Shown here: positions 1 to 12,510 of the stretch, one piece after another
Numbering within the stretch: position 1 is the stretch's first letter
Layout: the number at the start of each line of letters is the position of its first letter
Origin: Phlyctochytrium arcticum
Taxonomy: Eukaryota; Chytridiomycota; Chytridiomycetes; Chytridiales; Chytridiaceae
Direction of reading: 5' to 3'
DNA length: 64,000 nt
Assembly: GCA_025602905.1 (NCBI GenBank)
Contig: JAHLKI010000002.1
Coordinates: forward strand, 806,001-870,000
Position numbers and translations under genes: made by a program
Notes under the pieces: model-generated
What the model saw: only the letters and a program-made list of their open reading frames with translations
What the model was told of the DNA's origin: nothing
Databases searched by the model: none

Positions 1-514
1 GGCGCTCAACGGCTTCTAAGCGCCTTGTCTTCAAGTCTCCGGATGCCAATTGGAACTTGCGGCGCGCGGCGTTCGATAATATCGGTGCAGGAGCAGGGTG
101 GTCGGCATTCTGGCTGTTGACAGCCGTCTTGATACTCAATACATTCTGGACGTTTGATCGTGAAGAATAGTTTGAATGGTGACCAAGAAATTATCGGCAA
201 CAGATCCCCGAATCGCATCCAACCGCGGATCTAGGATCTTCATTCCTGCTCGCGTCGGTTGCTCTCGTTCCTTGATCCGAAATCTGCAAGTCCTGCAAAA
301 GGCACGGCAAGAACTGGTAGAAGGATCCGTGGATCTGATATCTGGACGATGTTCGATCACGGTTTGCACACCTGGATACCATCAACCCATCTGTAAATAC
401 ACCAGCATCCCAAGGCCCAAATAGTATGATAGTAAATGTGAATATGTCCGATTGAAATGTACAAAATAGAGAAATAATACAGTATCGCCAGCCAGTCGCA
501 ACTTAGTCATCGAT
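1..514. other. No confident gene; 3' flank of the Mga2-like gene
   Basis: Only short overlapping open frames on both strands. A minus-strand frame at 136-369 carries a CxxC pair (around FCRTCRF) and stays open for 77 codons, but I do not recognise it and cannot place introns. It could be the edge of a gene that continues beyond the window. The last part is the downstream flank of the minus-strand gene ending at 515. Confidence 0.4.
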
Positions 515-3500
515 TTAGGCACCGGGGGGACGCAGGCCAACCGCGTATTCAATCCTGTTCCAGAGATGGTTGCTGATACGCTCACCGGTATGCGCGAGTT
601 TGGTGCTCATGTCGGGCACCGTGTATTGGAGGGTCAAAGTCATCAGCACGAGGATACCTAGAAGTCAAAGTTTTAGGTCAAATGAGAGGGCTTCAAAATA
701 AAAGGTTATAGTACCGATGGCTAGAGGGATCCAAAGATACCAAAAAGCTGGTGACCGCTTCTTGATGCAAAATGCCGGAGCGGCTGATGGACATGGTGGT
801 GTTGTCAACGTGACCCCATAGGGATTAGACGATGCGGTGACAATAACAGACGCTGACAACGGGTGTGGCGGGATTATAGGCGTTGGGTACGTAAGAGATG
901 ACTTCCGCTGCCCAATGACTGGGATAATGGTTGAGCCGCCTACTGGCGCGGGCGGGCTATACTCTGGCAAATCTTCTTCAGGCTCATATTGTCCTGGCAT
1001 GGGCATATGCTTTCCCGGGTCTTCCAAAGCGTAATTCAACGCTGTAGCAGATAATGTAACTGGAAGGGCGAGTAACGTGGGGATGTGGGCCAAAGGCGTG
1101 TACCAAGAGTATGGGGCTGCTGCGACTCCGGTAGGTGAATACGAGGGTGGGGTAGACGGTGACAATGGCATGTTGGGATCTTTTGCTGCGAGCGAGTAAA
1201 GTAAAGACTCAGCCGAGGCAAGTACATCTTTGGCAGTGTCAATCGGCTCGATTCCTTTAACGGTTGATTTGCGAGCCCGAGGAGTGACAATGGGAATCTC
1301 CGAATCAGAGATGACACCTCCATTTCGTAGTTCCAACAGGAGCTGGCGATCTTCCTCATCCTCCTGGCTATCTTCATGGGTGGCAGTAGCGGGCATAGGA
1401 CGTTTGACATGTCCACTACCACCTCGGCCACCCCGTCCCTTTTTGCCGCGGCGCGGTCGATCTCCGAAACGACCCAGCGGGCGAGCAGAGGAGGCTTCCT
1501 TCACCAATTCAATATCGTCGAGATCGTCTAGTTTGTCCCCAAATAGGTCTGACGGAGGTGGAGACATACCCTCAAGACCACTCGAGCGAGCTGAAGTGTC
1601 TAAATCGTTGTCGCTCAGTTCAGCGGGTAAGTTACTTGAGACAGTATCCTCCGACTCGGAGGCTGTAGCTTCTTCATCATCAGCACTGTAGACGTCCTCG
1701 CTTTCCCATTCGCTTTCCACGTCGGCAACGACTTGGATATTTGACTGGAGTAGATTGACAACCTCCATGTGACCTCCCATACTCGCAAGTTGAATAGGCA
1801 ATAGTCCTTGAACAGTCTTCAGATCCTTGCACGCACCATTGAGCGTCAATTCGTGAACAACACTCCACATTCCTTTCCACGACGCAAAGTGCAAAGCGGT
1901 AAATCCAGCAGGATCAGCCATATTCAGGTCACAAATACGGTGCGAGATGAGCCATTTGGCCGTCGTGGTCATATGGGCCAAGATCGATAGGTGAAGTAGC
2001 GTATGCCCGGATTTACTCTTGACCATACCGGCTGCAGTTGAAAACGTACTGCCAGAAGATGCAGGGAATAGGCACACAAACAGCTGTACCAACAGCCGCT
2101 CCATATCCGAGTGGGAAAGCTGGGAGCACACTCCCAGGCTTTGGCTCAGTACGTCTAGAGCCATGCGTTGTCCAGTTTGATGTTGCATGCCATTCATACC
2201 ACCCCCATCACCACCGGCTCCCGTAGGATCGGCAACAATCCGCATAGCAATATTTCGCGCGTCCTCGAGTTTGCCCGTCATGCGTAGTCCTAATACTTGC
2301 AACGCTAATTCCATAAGAGCCCGATCGGCCTCATCCTTGTAAGTAAACATGACTAGGTCGTTCTTTGTTAGGGGAACAGGATGCTCTTGAAAGGTGATTG
2401 CCACAGGTCCAGGGACAGGGGACGGAGGTGCAATACAAACAAGTGTCGTAGCGCCCCAATAGTTGGTGCGTACGGCAGGAATACCACCAAACATGACCGT
2501 GAGACCTTCCCGGAATTCGGCGCCCAATATCGTTACTTCAACGCCGCCGTGCAATGGACCTTCGGCAGGGATGATACGGCTCACGGAAGGTTCAGCGATA
2601 ACACCTTGTTGCGTCCCTGTCGGGCGTTCGTGGGTCAATGCGGTTGCTGGTGGATCGGCAGGAATATTCAGACCCGTGAAATTGCTCATGTCGGGGACAC
2701 AGGTCAGGGAATCCAGACTCATCATCAACTCATCCGTAAAATCTGCATTGAACCCGGCAGCGGCCAAGTCTGCACCATTTTGCTGGTGGTGATGCTGATG
2801 CTGAAAGTCCTGCTGAAATTGGTGACCACCCATCGCGGAGGGCAAGCCCGCCTGATCCAGCATCAATTCTCCTCCGTCAATTTGCATGTGCGGAAAAGCG
2901 ATATGTTGAGGCGGCGAGGTGGGGCTGATTGGCATCATCCCAGTTGCATTCATATTCACGGCAGAGGTGACCCCACCAAACGCAAACGGGTCCCTCAGGG
3001 ATGCAAAAGCATCACCCAAGAACATGTCCATACCATCAAGAGTCGAAATATCATTTGAAGTGGTGGTACTAGCGGCCACAGAATTCTTGCGCTGATTTGC
3101 TGGAAGACTTTGGGGTGGCGACATGGGCTCATCTGTGCGTTGCCGCTTCCGGCTCACTGCCTTTGTCTTTGAAGACTTATGATCATCTGTAATCATAATA
3201 GGCGGGGACATGCCGGTTGCTACAATCTGACCTGTAAAGTCTCTGATGATAAAATAGACACAGAAGCCAAGCTTCTCGCTGTGATGGCGACAGTAACAGG
3301 TGATGCGTGTGGGTAAGATGGTATCACCAGAGCTAAAGTCAACTACGTGGGTGCAGTTAAACAAAAGAACCTTCTTTTGCTCCAAGTTCAAGCTCTCCTC
3401 ATCCAAAATGTCCTCGCCAGCAGGTCCCACGCGGGCAGCGGCCGTTTCCCACTTGACTGCCCGTTTGGCGTTGGCCTCCTTCTTTCGTGTCCGCTTGCGT

Positions 3501-4519
3501 TCACGCTGTATACAGCCCAAACAGGTCGAAACAGTGTTGGTGACATCGGATGCGCAAACAACGACAGGCTCCAAACTCAAAATCGAACTTTCATTACTGG
3601 GTACCGCACACTCCTCTTCGTCTGCAGCTTTTGTACGGCGGAACTTTTCGCGGGGAACAGCATATTCCGGCAAGCGGAGATGCGACCATAGCGGAACCTT
3701 GTCCCCCTTGTCAGTCACCAATTGCAAACAAATCTTGATCTGCGTCTCGACTCTCGATTTAGCGTTTTGCTGCGGAACACCAAGAACTCTGATCTGAAGC
3801 CCCTTGGACACAAAGTCGTTCATGGCGTCAAGTTTGGCTTTCCCTTCTGCGACTAGAGAAGCGGTATCTACTGGTTGAGGTTGTTTGTTTGCCAATGATG
3901 TCCACAACCCAACATTACCAGCCACTGCGGACGGGATGGTATTGGAAGCATCAGTTTTAGATTGCTGAGTAGGTTCCAAATGAGCAGCGGTTGCAGCACT
4001 GGGTGTTGGAGCTGTACGAGATGGAGCATTCAGTAATGAATATGCCAGCGGCATATCATTCTGTTGAGCAGGTAACGATGGCGACAAGGGAGCTATCGAA
4101 GGACAAGGGATGGAAAAGAGAGGAGCGGCTGTCGTAGGATAACCAAGGGCTGTCGCTTGTGGGAAACTAACCGATGCTGGATATGCCGCTGGCAAAGGTT
4201 GGGTTGCGGGTGTGGAATGCAAAGGTGTCGCTGAAGATGATTCGCTGGTGGCTCTCTTCTTTGTTACGGGTTCGGCATCAACGACCAAGCAATTATCAGC
4301 TACATGTCCGCCGGACGGGGATGGTGAACCGTTGCGGTCAAAGTCCGCAGAGTGGCGACTGGAGTAGCCCGAGTCTGAATCGGACGGGGCAGGCGAGAGT
4401 TGCTGTTCCCGGTGCTTCTTGGAGATCGTGTTGGGAGTGTGTGCATCTTGCCCGGAAACGGTGGCCAGGGCCTGAGCAGCGAGTGCTGCTGCAGTGGCCG
4501 GATGCACTGTAGATGCCAT
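515..4519 (-). CDS. MGA2: Mga2/Spt23-like membrane-tethered transcription factor (IPT/TIG, ankyrin, C-terminal TM)
   Basis: Two exons: 4519-715 and 657-515, with a 57-nt GT-AG intron (714-658). The spliced protein is 1315 aa. Seen: a low-complexity N-terminus, an IPT/TIG fold near residues 646-735 (IIPAEGPLHGG onward), ankyrin repeats near 835-925, an acidic linker, a Lys/Arg/Gly patch, an LPEYSPP motif near 1185, and a hydrophobic helix near 1258-1280 completed by exon 2. This is the architecture of yeast Mga2/Spt23, ER-anchored factors that sense membrane lipid saturation and, once released by Rsp5/proteasome processing, activate the OLE1 fatty-acid desaturase gene. The LPxY motif resembles the Rsp5-binding LPKY of Mga2 (inference). 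Read without splicing, the TM helix is cut short and followed by an unrelated tail. The family call is secure; Mga2 versus Spt23 is not resolvable, because the yeast pair comes from a later duplication. Confidence 0.9.
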
Positions 4520-5485
4520 TGACGGGATTGAGCGTCAGGCGTCTTCCTGGAAGGGGTGACAACAAGCAATGGGGTTGCGCAGAGAGCCAAGCAGGGTTTG
4601 GGGAGGTGGGGGAAAAGAACACACGGCCAGCCTTCAAGTTCGCAAGTCCAAACAAACGTATAAAAACAGGTGTGATACGTCCGTTCCTGGGCCCTTTTCC
4701 GTAATATGATAACCTTGGTTCCGTCGTTCGACCTTCGTGTCGCTGGTTCACCGAACACTCGGCAAGATCTCTGCTCAGCTATTACAATGTCCTGAAGACC
4801 ACCAGACTGCCGCGTTTGACACCTCAAGTTTCGACCTTTTTCAAGCTGTGGATATGCTCAAGCACGCAAAGTAATAGGTGGTGGGATCCTGCTTTGAAGG
4901 TCGTCGCTCGGAGTGTCTGGAGATTCTCCGCTGGCCCGTTGATTCCGCTGATTCCGCCACCGTTTCGTGATGATGCAGCTAGGGTTGTTGTTGCCATAGC
5001 ATTAAGTATCAGCCAAACGGCAGCGGAATTTGAAACTTCACGAGGCTCAACGGGATCAACGGGAAATATGATACTGGACCAGCCCAAAAAGGAGCAAGAA
5101 CTCGCTCAACATCATCATGTTTATCACAATCAGGACTCTGTAAAAAGTCCATCGTCAAGCAACGCCAGTCATCATCAAAATGTTGCGCAAAGATGTGCAC
5201 CAGAAGAAGTTTCGCAGAGTATTGCAGAATGTGACGATTAACTTTGCATACAGTCAATGGAGTATTGGGCGCTGAGTGACATGACATTGTGAATATTGGA
5301 ATCAGAATGACTTGCGGAAGTGTTACCAGTTTGATCCAGGCTTGGATACGCCCAAAAAGCAGCATAGACCAGTGCCGGAATCGATATATCATACTTGACT
5401 GGGGGTTTATGTATCTCCAAACTGGACCAGTGCCAAGTGGCGCTGTCGACATGCGCTCCGAGAAGAATATCTGTGAGAAGAAACT
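4520..5485. other. Intergenic, with a weak plus-strand ORF at 4816-5241
   Basis: This holds the upstream region of the Mga2-like gene and the 3' flank of the zinc-finger gene. A plus-strand frame (4816-5241, up to 141 aa) ends in a His/Gln/Ser-rich stretch with SNASHHQN. It has no family resemblance I recognise, and overlapping frames on the other strand are equally long. I do not call it a gene. Confidence 0.35.
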
Positions 5486-6094
5486 TTACAACCCCAAACT
5501 CTTGTACGTCTGCTGGACGTGTTTGCGGATGTCTGTAAGACGCTTTTCTACACGTCCCAGACGCATCTTGTTGGGAAATGTCAGGGAGAGCTCTGGGTTC
5601 CTGCATGTCTTGTTGACATCCCGAGCAAATCGTAATACATCGTGCTTTGGGATCTCTTGTTGAACGCTGCTGGCGGCTCCGTTGCAGAAGGCGGCCAGTT
5701 CCTGGTCCTCTCGACGTTCTTCAAAGTCTTGTTGAAGCCTTGCCGGGTCCACGTCGTGCAAATCTTCCGCTGGAAACACTTCCGAGACTATGTCGATGGT
5801 TTGACTGTTTTCAGGTTCGTTATCGACAGATTGATGAGGCACCTCCGCTTGTTCGCGTCTTGCAGTTCGAATATTGTTGCGATGCCGCCTCGACTGGATG
5901 TGCGCTCTGACGTGCTGCGTTTTCTTGGGAATGCTTTGACTGCACAGTATGCAGAACGTCCGTGTCCTGTCGTTTGCTTGCTCTTCCATGAATTCGTCCC
6001 CCTGGACTTTGGATCTTTTTGGAGGTAGAACTGGGTAAGGATCGTTTTCGTAGTCGCTAAAGTTGATAGATAATGTACGATATATTTTCGGCAT
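5486..6094 (-). CDS. Hypothetical protein with one U1-type C2H2 zinc finger
   Basis: Single-exon frame of 202 aa starting at MPKIYRTLS. The longer frame begins 29 codons upstream with residues that look non-coding, so I chose the inner ATG. One zinc finger is visible: C-x2-C-x13-H-x5-H (FCILCSQS...HIQSRRH), the spacing of the U1-like/matrin C2H2 class that binds RNA or mediates protein contacts. The rest is charged, with acidic stretches and a basic C-terminus (KMRLGRVEKRLTDIRKH) that may form a helix. The function is unknown. It is intronless in a neighbourhood of spliced genes. Alternative: a transposon-derived zinc-finger fragment, though the frame is intact. Confidence 0.55.
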   Translation of the reverse strand: MPKIYRTLSINFSDYENDPYPVLPPKRSKVQGDEFMEEQANDRTRTFCILCSQSIPKKTQHVRAHIQSRRHRNNIRTARREQAEVPHQSVDNEPENSQTIDIVSEVFPAEDLHDVDPARLQQDFEERREDQELAAFCNGAASSVQQEIPKHDVLRFARDVNKTCRNPELSLTFPNKMRLGRVEKRLTDIRKHVQQTYKSLGL

Positions 6095-7069
6095 ATTGCA
6101 AAGAAAGTTATAATGGCAAAGAAAGCTGTTTTGAAAGTGTGGAATCGGCGAAAAATGAGCACCGATTATGTATTTTCCCACCGCCTCTTATTTTCTGGCG
6201 TTGTGAGAGGACGAGCACAGAACGAATCCCAGAGTTATGGTTCATGTGACTTTCCGAATTCTTTTTGATGTCGGATTTTGAGTAGATTTAGAGGTGTTCC
6301 CTTTTACGAATATATAAGAACATAGACCCGGTTTCGGAGTACTAAGGAATCTAGTATATTCTACTTTGTCTCGTATCCTATCTGTGCTAGCTTTGGGAAA
6401 CCAAGTTATCTCGGATCAACTGCCTTCGCTGGATCGAAGGAATTGGTCTTGTTTATCCCTGTGCGAGTTAGCCTGTCCATAAATCGATTTTGGAAGCGCC
6501 AGCTCACAGCGTGCCGTACCTCCTCTCGATGTCTGCTAGCTGTCTCGGTGGACGTCTGAGCATGTCCAAAGTACGTCCTATTGATGTGGATGGGACGTCT
6601 CTCAGATCATCATGCAGGCGTAAATAAAGCATCCTTTGGATGTAATGTCGTGCATAGGGGCATCTTTTTTTGATCATTCTGATTCTGATGCTTATTGCGT
6701 CTCATAGACTTCGCAGCCGTACGTACTGGCGACCTTTGCAAACCCAACCGCCTATTTTGTGAATATGAGAAGAAACCTTTTCATTCTCGACGTCCTTGAT
6801 TTTGTGATGAAGTCTGGCCCATAGATATATAGTAGGCAGAGCTAACAGATCCCAGTAATCTGAAAAGTCCCCCCTGAGATTCCAGATAAATTAGCGTGGG
6901 GTTCGTGAAGAGAAGATGGTTTAGATCACTTGCAGATCTGTTGCTGAAATGTAAAAGCAAGTCCAGAAGCAAGTCGGAGAGCGGCTCATCAGGTCACGGC
7001 TGCGCATTTCTTGTGACAAAGATTCCTGTTTCAAAAGTTGAACAAGAACTCTCAATACACCCGCCCAAG
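6095..7069. other. Intergenic, no gene seen
   Basis: About 970 nt between divergently oriented genes. All frames are short. It probably holds both promoters. I saw no repeat, tRNA or recognisable motif. Confidence 0.5.
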
Positions 7070-8154
7070 ATGGCATTTAGAACCAACCACTCATACACAC
7101 CCGTTCGAGACACGGTCATACCCATCCCATCCTCCGCATCAATTCCCTCCTCCTATCCCGCAGACGGATCTTCTTCGGCCGCCGCCGCAACAGCTTCAGC
7201 TGCAACATGGGAGACGCTGCGAAGGCAGGCTCGACAGCTGGAAAACGAGGCAGAGGCAAAGTTGGTTCAGTACTCGAAGCTGGCGAGTGGGTCGGGTTCA
7301 GGATACTCTGGTGTAGGCGGAGGTGCTGGGGGCAGCAGCGGGACTAGCTCAACGCGAAATTCAGCACATGCCGTAGAATTAGAGTTGGAGCACCTGTTGA
7401 GCAAGGTGGATATGCTTTTAATGGACCTACGGGATCCGGCACACTTTACTCATGTCTTTTCCAGCTCACTTCTGTGGTAAACATGATGACTTCAAGTCTG
7501 GACAATGTTCCTACGGGAGTGCCAAACAACCCATCCATGATGCATATGCTCCAACGACATCGCGATATTCTCTATGACTATAACAAAGAATTTAAACGAA
7601 CAAAGGTGACAAGGATGTTCCTTTAAATGTCTCGAAGGCTCGTTGAACTGACTGAAAACATAGGCAAATCTAGCAGCAGCACGAGATCATGCAGATTTGC
7701 TGACCTCTGTGCGAGAAGACATCAGGTACATCTAAATAGAAAATACCTCTACAATTTCTTAAACGTGCTCATGTGACTTTTGACAGCTCCTATCGATCAG
7801 GAATGGATACCCAAGACTACCTCCTCACTGAGCGCGGTAAAATCGATCAATCACATCGCATGGCCGATGATGTTCTGGAGCAGGCCTATCTGACGCGTGG
7901 GGCCTTGAACGAACAGCGTGACATCTTATTCGGAAACAAGTCACGGATGTCTGGTGTATTAGGTGAGTGTGAAACACCATTTTCCACACATTGTCCTTAA
8001 CGGGTACCTGATCAAATCTCTTGTAGCTCACTTTCCACTAATAAACGATGTCATATCACGAATCAACACTCGCAAGAAACGTGACTCTCTCATCATGGCG
8101 GGTGTAATTAGCACTTGTGTTTTGCTGCTCATCTGGTACTGGTTCAGCGGATAG
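7070..8154 (+). CDS. GOS1: Golgi SNARE Gos1/GOSR1 (GS28)
   Basis: Five exons: 7070-7405, 7465-7605, 7664-7725, 7787-7962, 8027-8154; 280 aa. The first intron lies inside an apparently open frame. Removing it gives LEHLLSKLTSVVNMM followed by HMLQRHRDILYDYNKEF, which follows the GOSR1 consensus of LARLTGV and LQRHRDIL. Other landmarks are an N-terminal coiled-coil after WETLRRQARQLE, a low-complexity Ser/Gly/Ala insert, a SNARE motif (TERGKIDQSHRMADDVLEQAY...EQRD) and a C-terminal membrane anchor (about 18 residues, IMAGVISTCVLLLIWYW). It is a Qb-SNARE acting in ER-Golgi and intra-Golgi vesicle fusion. The family call is secure. Confidence 0.93.
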
Positions 8155-9502
8155 AGATCTGACGCATTGTGGAATGGACAAAGCCAAAGTCTATGTTTCA
8201 TGCCCGCAAGTATTCCCAAACTGATAAACTTCAACAACCTCTTATATTCTCTATTTTTGGAGGCTTTCATACATTCCCATAGGCCATGTAAATATTCCTA
8301 TCTCTATCTCCCTCTGCGCTAAAATATTCACTCGACCTGATTATGATTTGAGAGTGAGCGAAAAGCGGCTCGATGATTAGTGGCAGAATAGCAGGAGACT
8401 ATTGCGACTTCGCACAGATCCCGTCAACCTACTACGCACATCCATTCGCAGAATCTTCTTGGGAAGGGGATGTCCTGCAACATGTTGGTGGTAGGTGGAT
8501 TGACTGTAAATTGGTGCAATGCCGTATTATCAGTAATGTCGAATTTCTGTATTGGGAGGCATTCTTCCTCAATAGCAGTAGCAGCAATAAAAGCACCATG
8601 ACTTGTAAAGAGCATAATTCATTGACAAGAAAGGTGTTTTTGCTCAACCCTGTTTGGAAACCGTATTCAAAAATGTCGCCCACTTTCTCCACTGGAAACC
8701 GCACGACTCCTTTGCAGCGGGATTCATTCGCCTGAGCTCTACCGCACAGCATTGATCAAAATCGTCCTGTTGCTTTTGGCACTTGTCGTAGTCGTAGTTG
8801 TGGCGAATCAAGCATGCCTAAAAATGGAGAGATGGTCAGATCTTTACGAGTAGGAATACGAAGAGGAATGGGTGTTGAAGACCTGTATGGCGCATGCTTG
8901 AGCTTTGCAGGGCGGGTCGGCAGGCATATTGTTGAATAAAAGAGATGTGATAGTGGTTGAAACTTTGGATTTACGAGAGATTGTCAGATTGTCGACAAAC
9001 CACCAACGTCACTTTTGCCCGCGTCGCAACGTTTGTTACTTTTGGTCAGAGCAGCACTGCGGGATAATCGCCCAAATGACTGTGGTCCAGATTGGTCCAT
9101 GTATCTCATAATTATGATATGGACAAACTTCAGCTAAAAAGGCTTATTGGGGAAATTATAAAAGATTAACGGCATCCCCCAGGGCATCCCCCATTTAACT
9201 CTGATCATGATGCCACGGGAATCGGGACAGGAGGATACCAATGGCGATATTTGGAACAATAAACATTCGTATCTTCTGTCACGAGAATGAGATGTTAAAG
9301 ACCGACCGCACAGGATCCAAGATCAACGCTGAGCTAGCTTGAGTGGTTGGTGGGTAAAATAAGTGGTATGATTGGATATATATACAGGTGAGTACTCGAA
9401 GACTGAAGCAGCTTGGTGGGATTGCAGAGAGACTTCTTTTGTAGGGTTGGTGGATGGTGCAGATATTAGGCAGGTATAAATAAAAGGGATCTTGAATGTG
9501 GA
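8155..9502. other. Intergenic, no gene seen
   Basis: About 1.35 kb between two genes transcribed toward each other. The longest frames (plus 8373-8735, minus 8432-8752) overlap each other and show no family features; the minus one is a poly-Leu run from a GCA/AGC-rich stretch. A short direct repeat of a C-rich string occurs at 9174-9192 (ggcatccccc twice). Nothing else is supported. Confidence 0.45.
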
Positions 9503-9786
9503 TCATCGTTTCTCTGCGCGTGGCCCCACAAACTTGTCCATGCACTTTTTGTAAGCTTCTAATTGTGGGCGACATGTCACCAAAGCCTTGCGAGCAACAT
9601 CTGGGTCCTATATACGCAAGTTGTCAAAGGAATTGTCAACGATTCTAGGTTGTAGAGATCACGTACACCGTTGGGCAGACTTTCCCGCTCAAAACATGAA
9701 AAGAATGGGTCGGCCACATCCGTGCATTTGCGGAGCTTTAGCGGAAAGTAGTCAGGGAGTCGAAGATCTTCTACTGGGGCAGACAT
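9503..9786 (-). CDS. Twin CX9C (CHCH) mitochondrial protein
   Basis: Two exons: 9786-9667 and 9607-9503 (59-nt intron); 74 aa from MSAPVEDLR. Two helices each carry a Cys-x9-Cys pair, CTDVADPFFSC and CRPQLEAYKKC, the hallmark of small intermembrane-space proteins imported by Mia40 and often involved in assembling respiratory complexes. The exact member (Cmc, Coa or Cox-type) cannot be assigned from sequence reading alone. The start at 9786 gives a compact protein without a presequence, as expected. The gene is divergent from the mitochondrial dihydrolipoamide dehydrogenase, so a shared promoter region with respiratory control is possible (inference). Confidence 0.8.
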
Positions 9787-10151
9787 TGTATCGTTTGCGG
9801 CGGGGTCAAAGCTTGCAGCAGTTTGTTTGAACTTTGAAATTCGGGATTTACGAGGCGACCTGCGACCGCGCCACATGGGATGTCATTTGCAAGATTTCGT
9901 CTTCCTTTTCATGAACTCTCGGCACACAGTACTTTCATTTTACATAGGAGGACTCGTAAATTGTTGAGCAGAATTTCGATACACCGTACACATCCTACGC
10001 AGAACATTTTGCATTGAGTTCTTGCTTCACCAAGTCTGAAATAAGTCGTGGTTGCCCCAGCAACAGTGAGTCAGCGACCTTGGACGGGAAATCGATCCGT
10101 CGACCCCAGTTCAGCGGCTTTGCTGCTCCGCGCTCGAAAATTCAGTCCATC
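9787..10151. promoter_or_regulatory. Divergent intergenic promoter region
   Basis: 365 nt separate two divergently transcribed genes whose products are both mitochondrial. No specific binding site is asserted. Confidence 0.4.
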
Positions 10152-12182
<2,031 letters not shown>

Positions 12183-12510
12183 TTTTGAACCGTCCACTTT
12201 CTTATTTCCCTTCATCTCTCTCGTGCCTTACAATTTGTTCTCATTTATTCCACTTTGTCATATAAATGGCTTGAAAAGCCTTACATAGATCCAGTCTCAT
12301 ATTGGCAACCTTTTGCGTAATATCATTTTATTCTGTGACCTGTGGAAAATTGGCAAACCAAAAAGTTGGCTGGACATTGGAATGCGCCCGTCGCGTTGAG
12401 GTTGTCCGGACATTCGGACAGATCCCTCCCCGCGAAGACTCCGATACTCCACTTTGGAAGTTTGGAGCCTGCGGTCATTTCAAGTTTCCAGCGAACGAAA
12501 ATCGACGACA
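12183..12510. other. Intergenic between LPD1 and MCM2
   Basis: It contains the 3' flank of LPD1 and the MCM2 upstream region. An inverted element tgtccg-gacattc-ggaca lies near 12403-12421. No known cell-cycle box is asserted. Confidence 0.4.

Noticed and set aside
2381..3058. 225-codon plus-strand frame opposite the Mga2-like gene
   Set aside because: It lies antisense within a well-supported coding exon, and its composition is what the opposite strand of that codon usage gives.
4816..5241. His/Gln-rich 141-codon plus-strand gene
   Set aside because: No family, no splice signals, and equally long frames on the other strand.
8373..8752. Overlapping frames in the gap after GOS1
   Set aside because: They overlap on opposite strands, include a poly-Leu run from a simple repeat, and show no conserved pattern.
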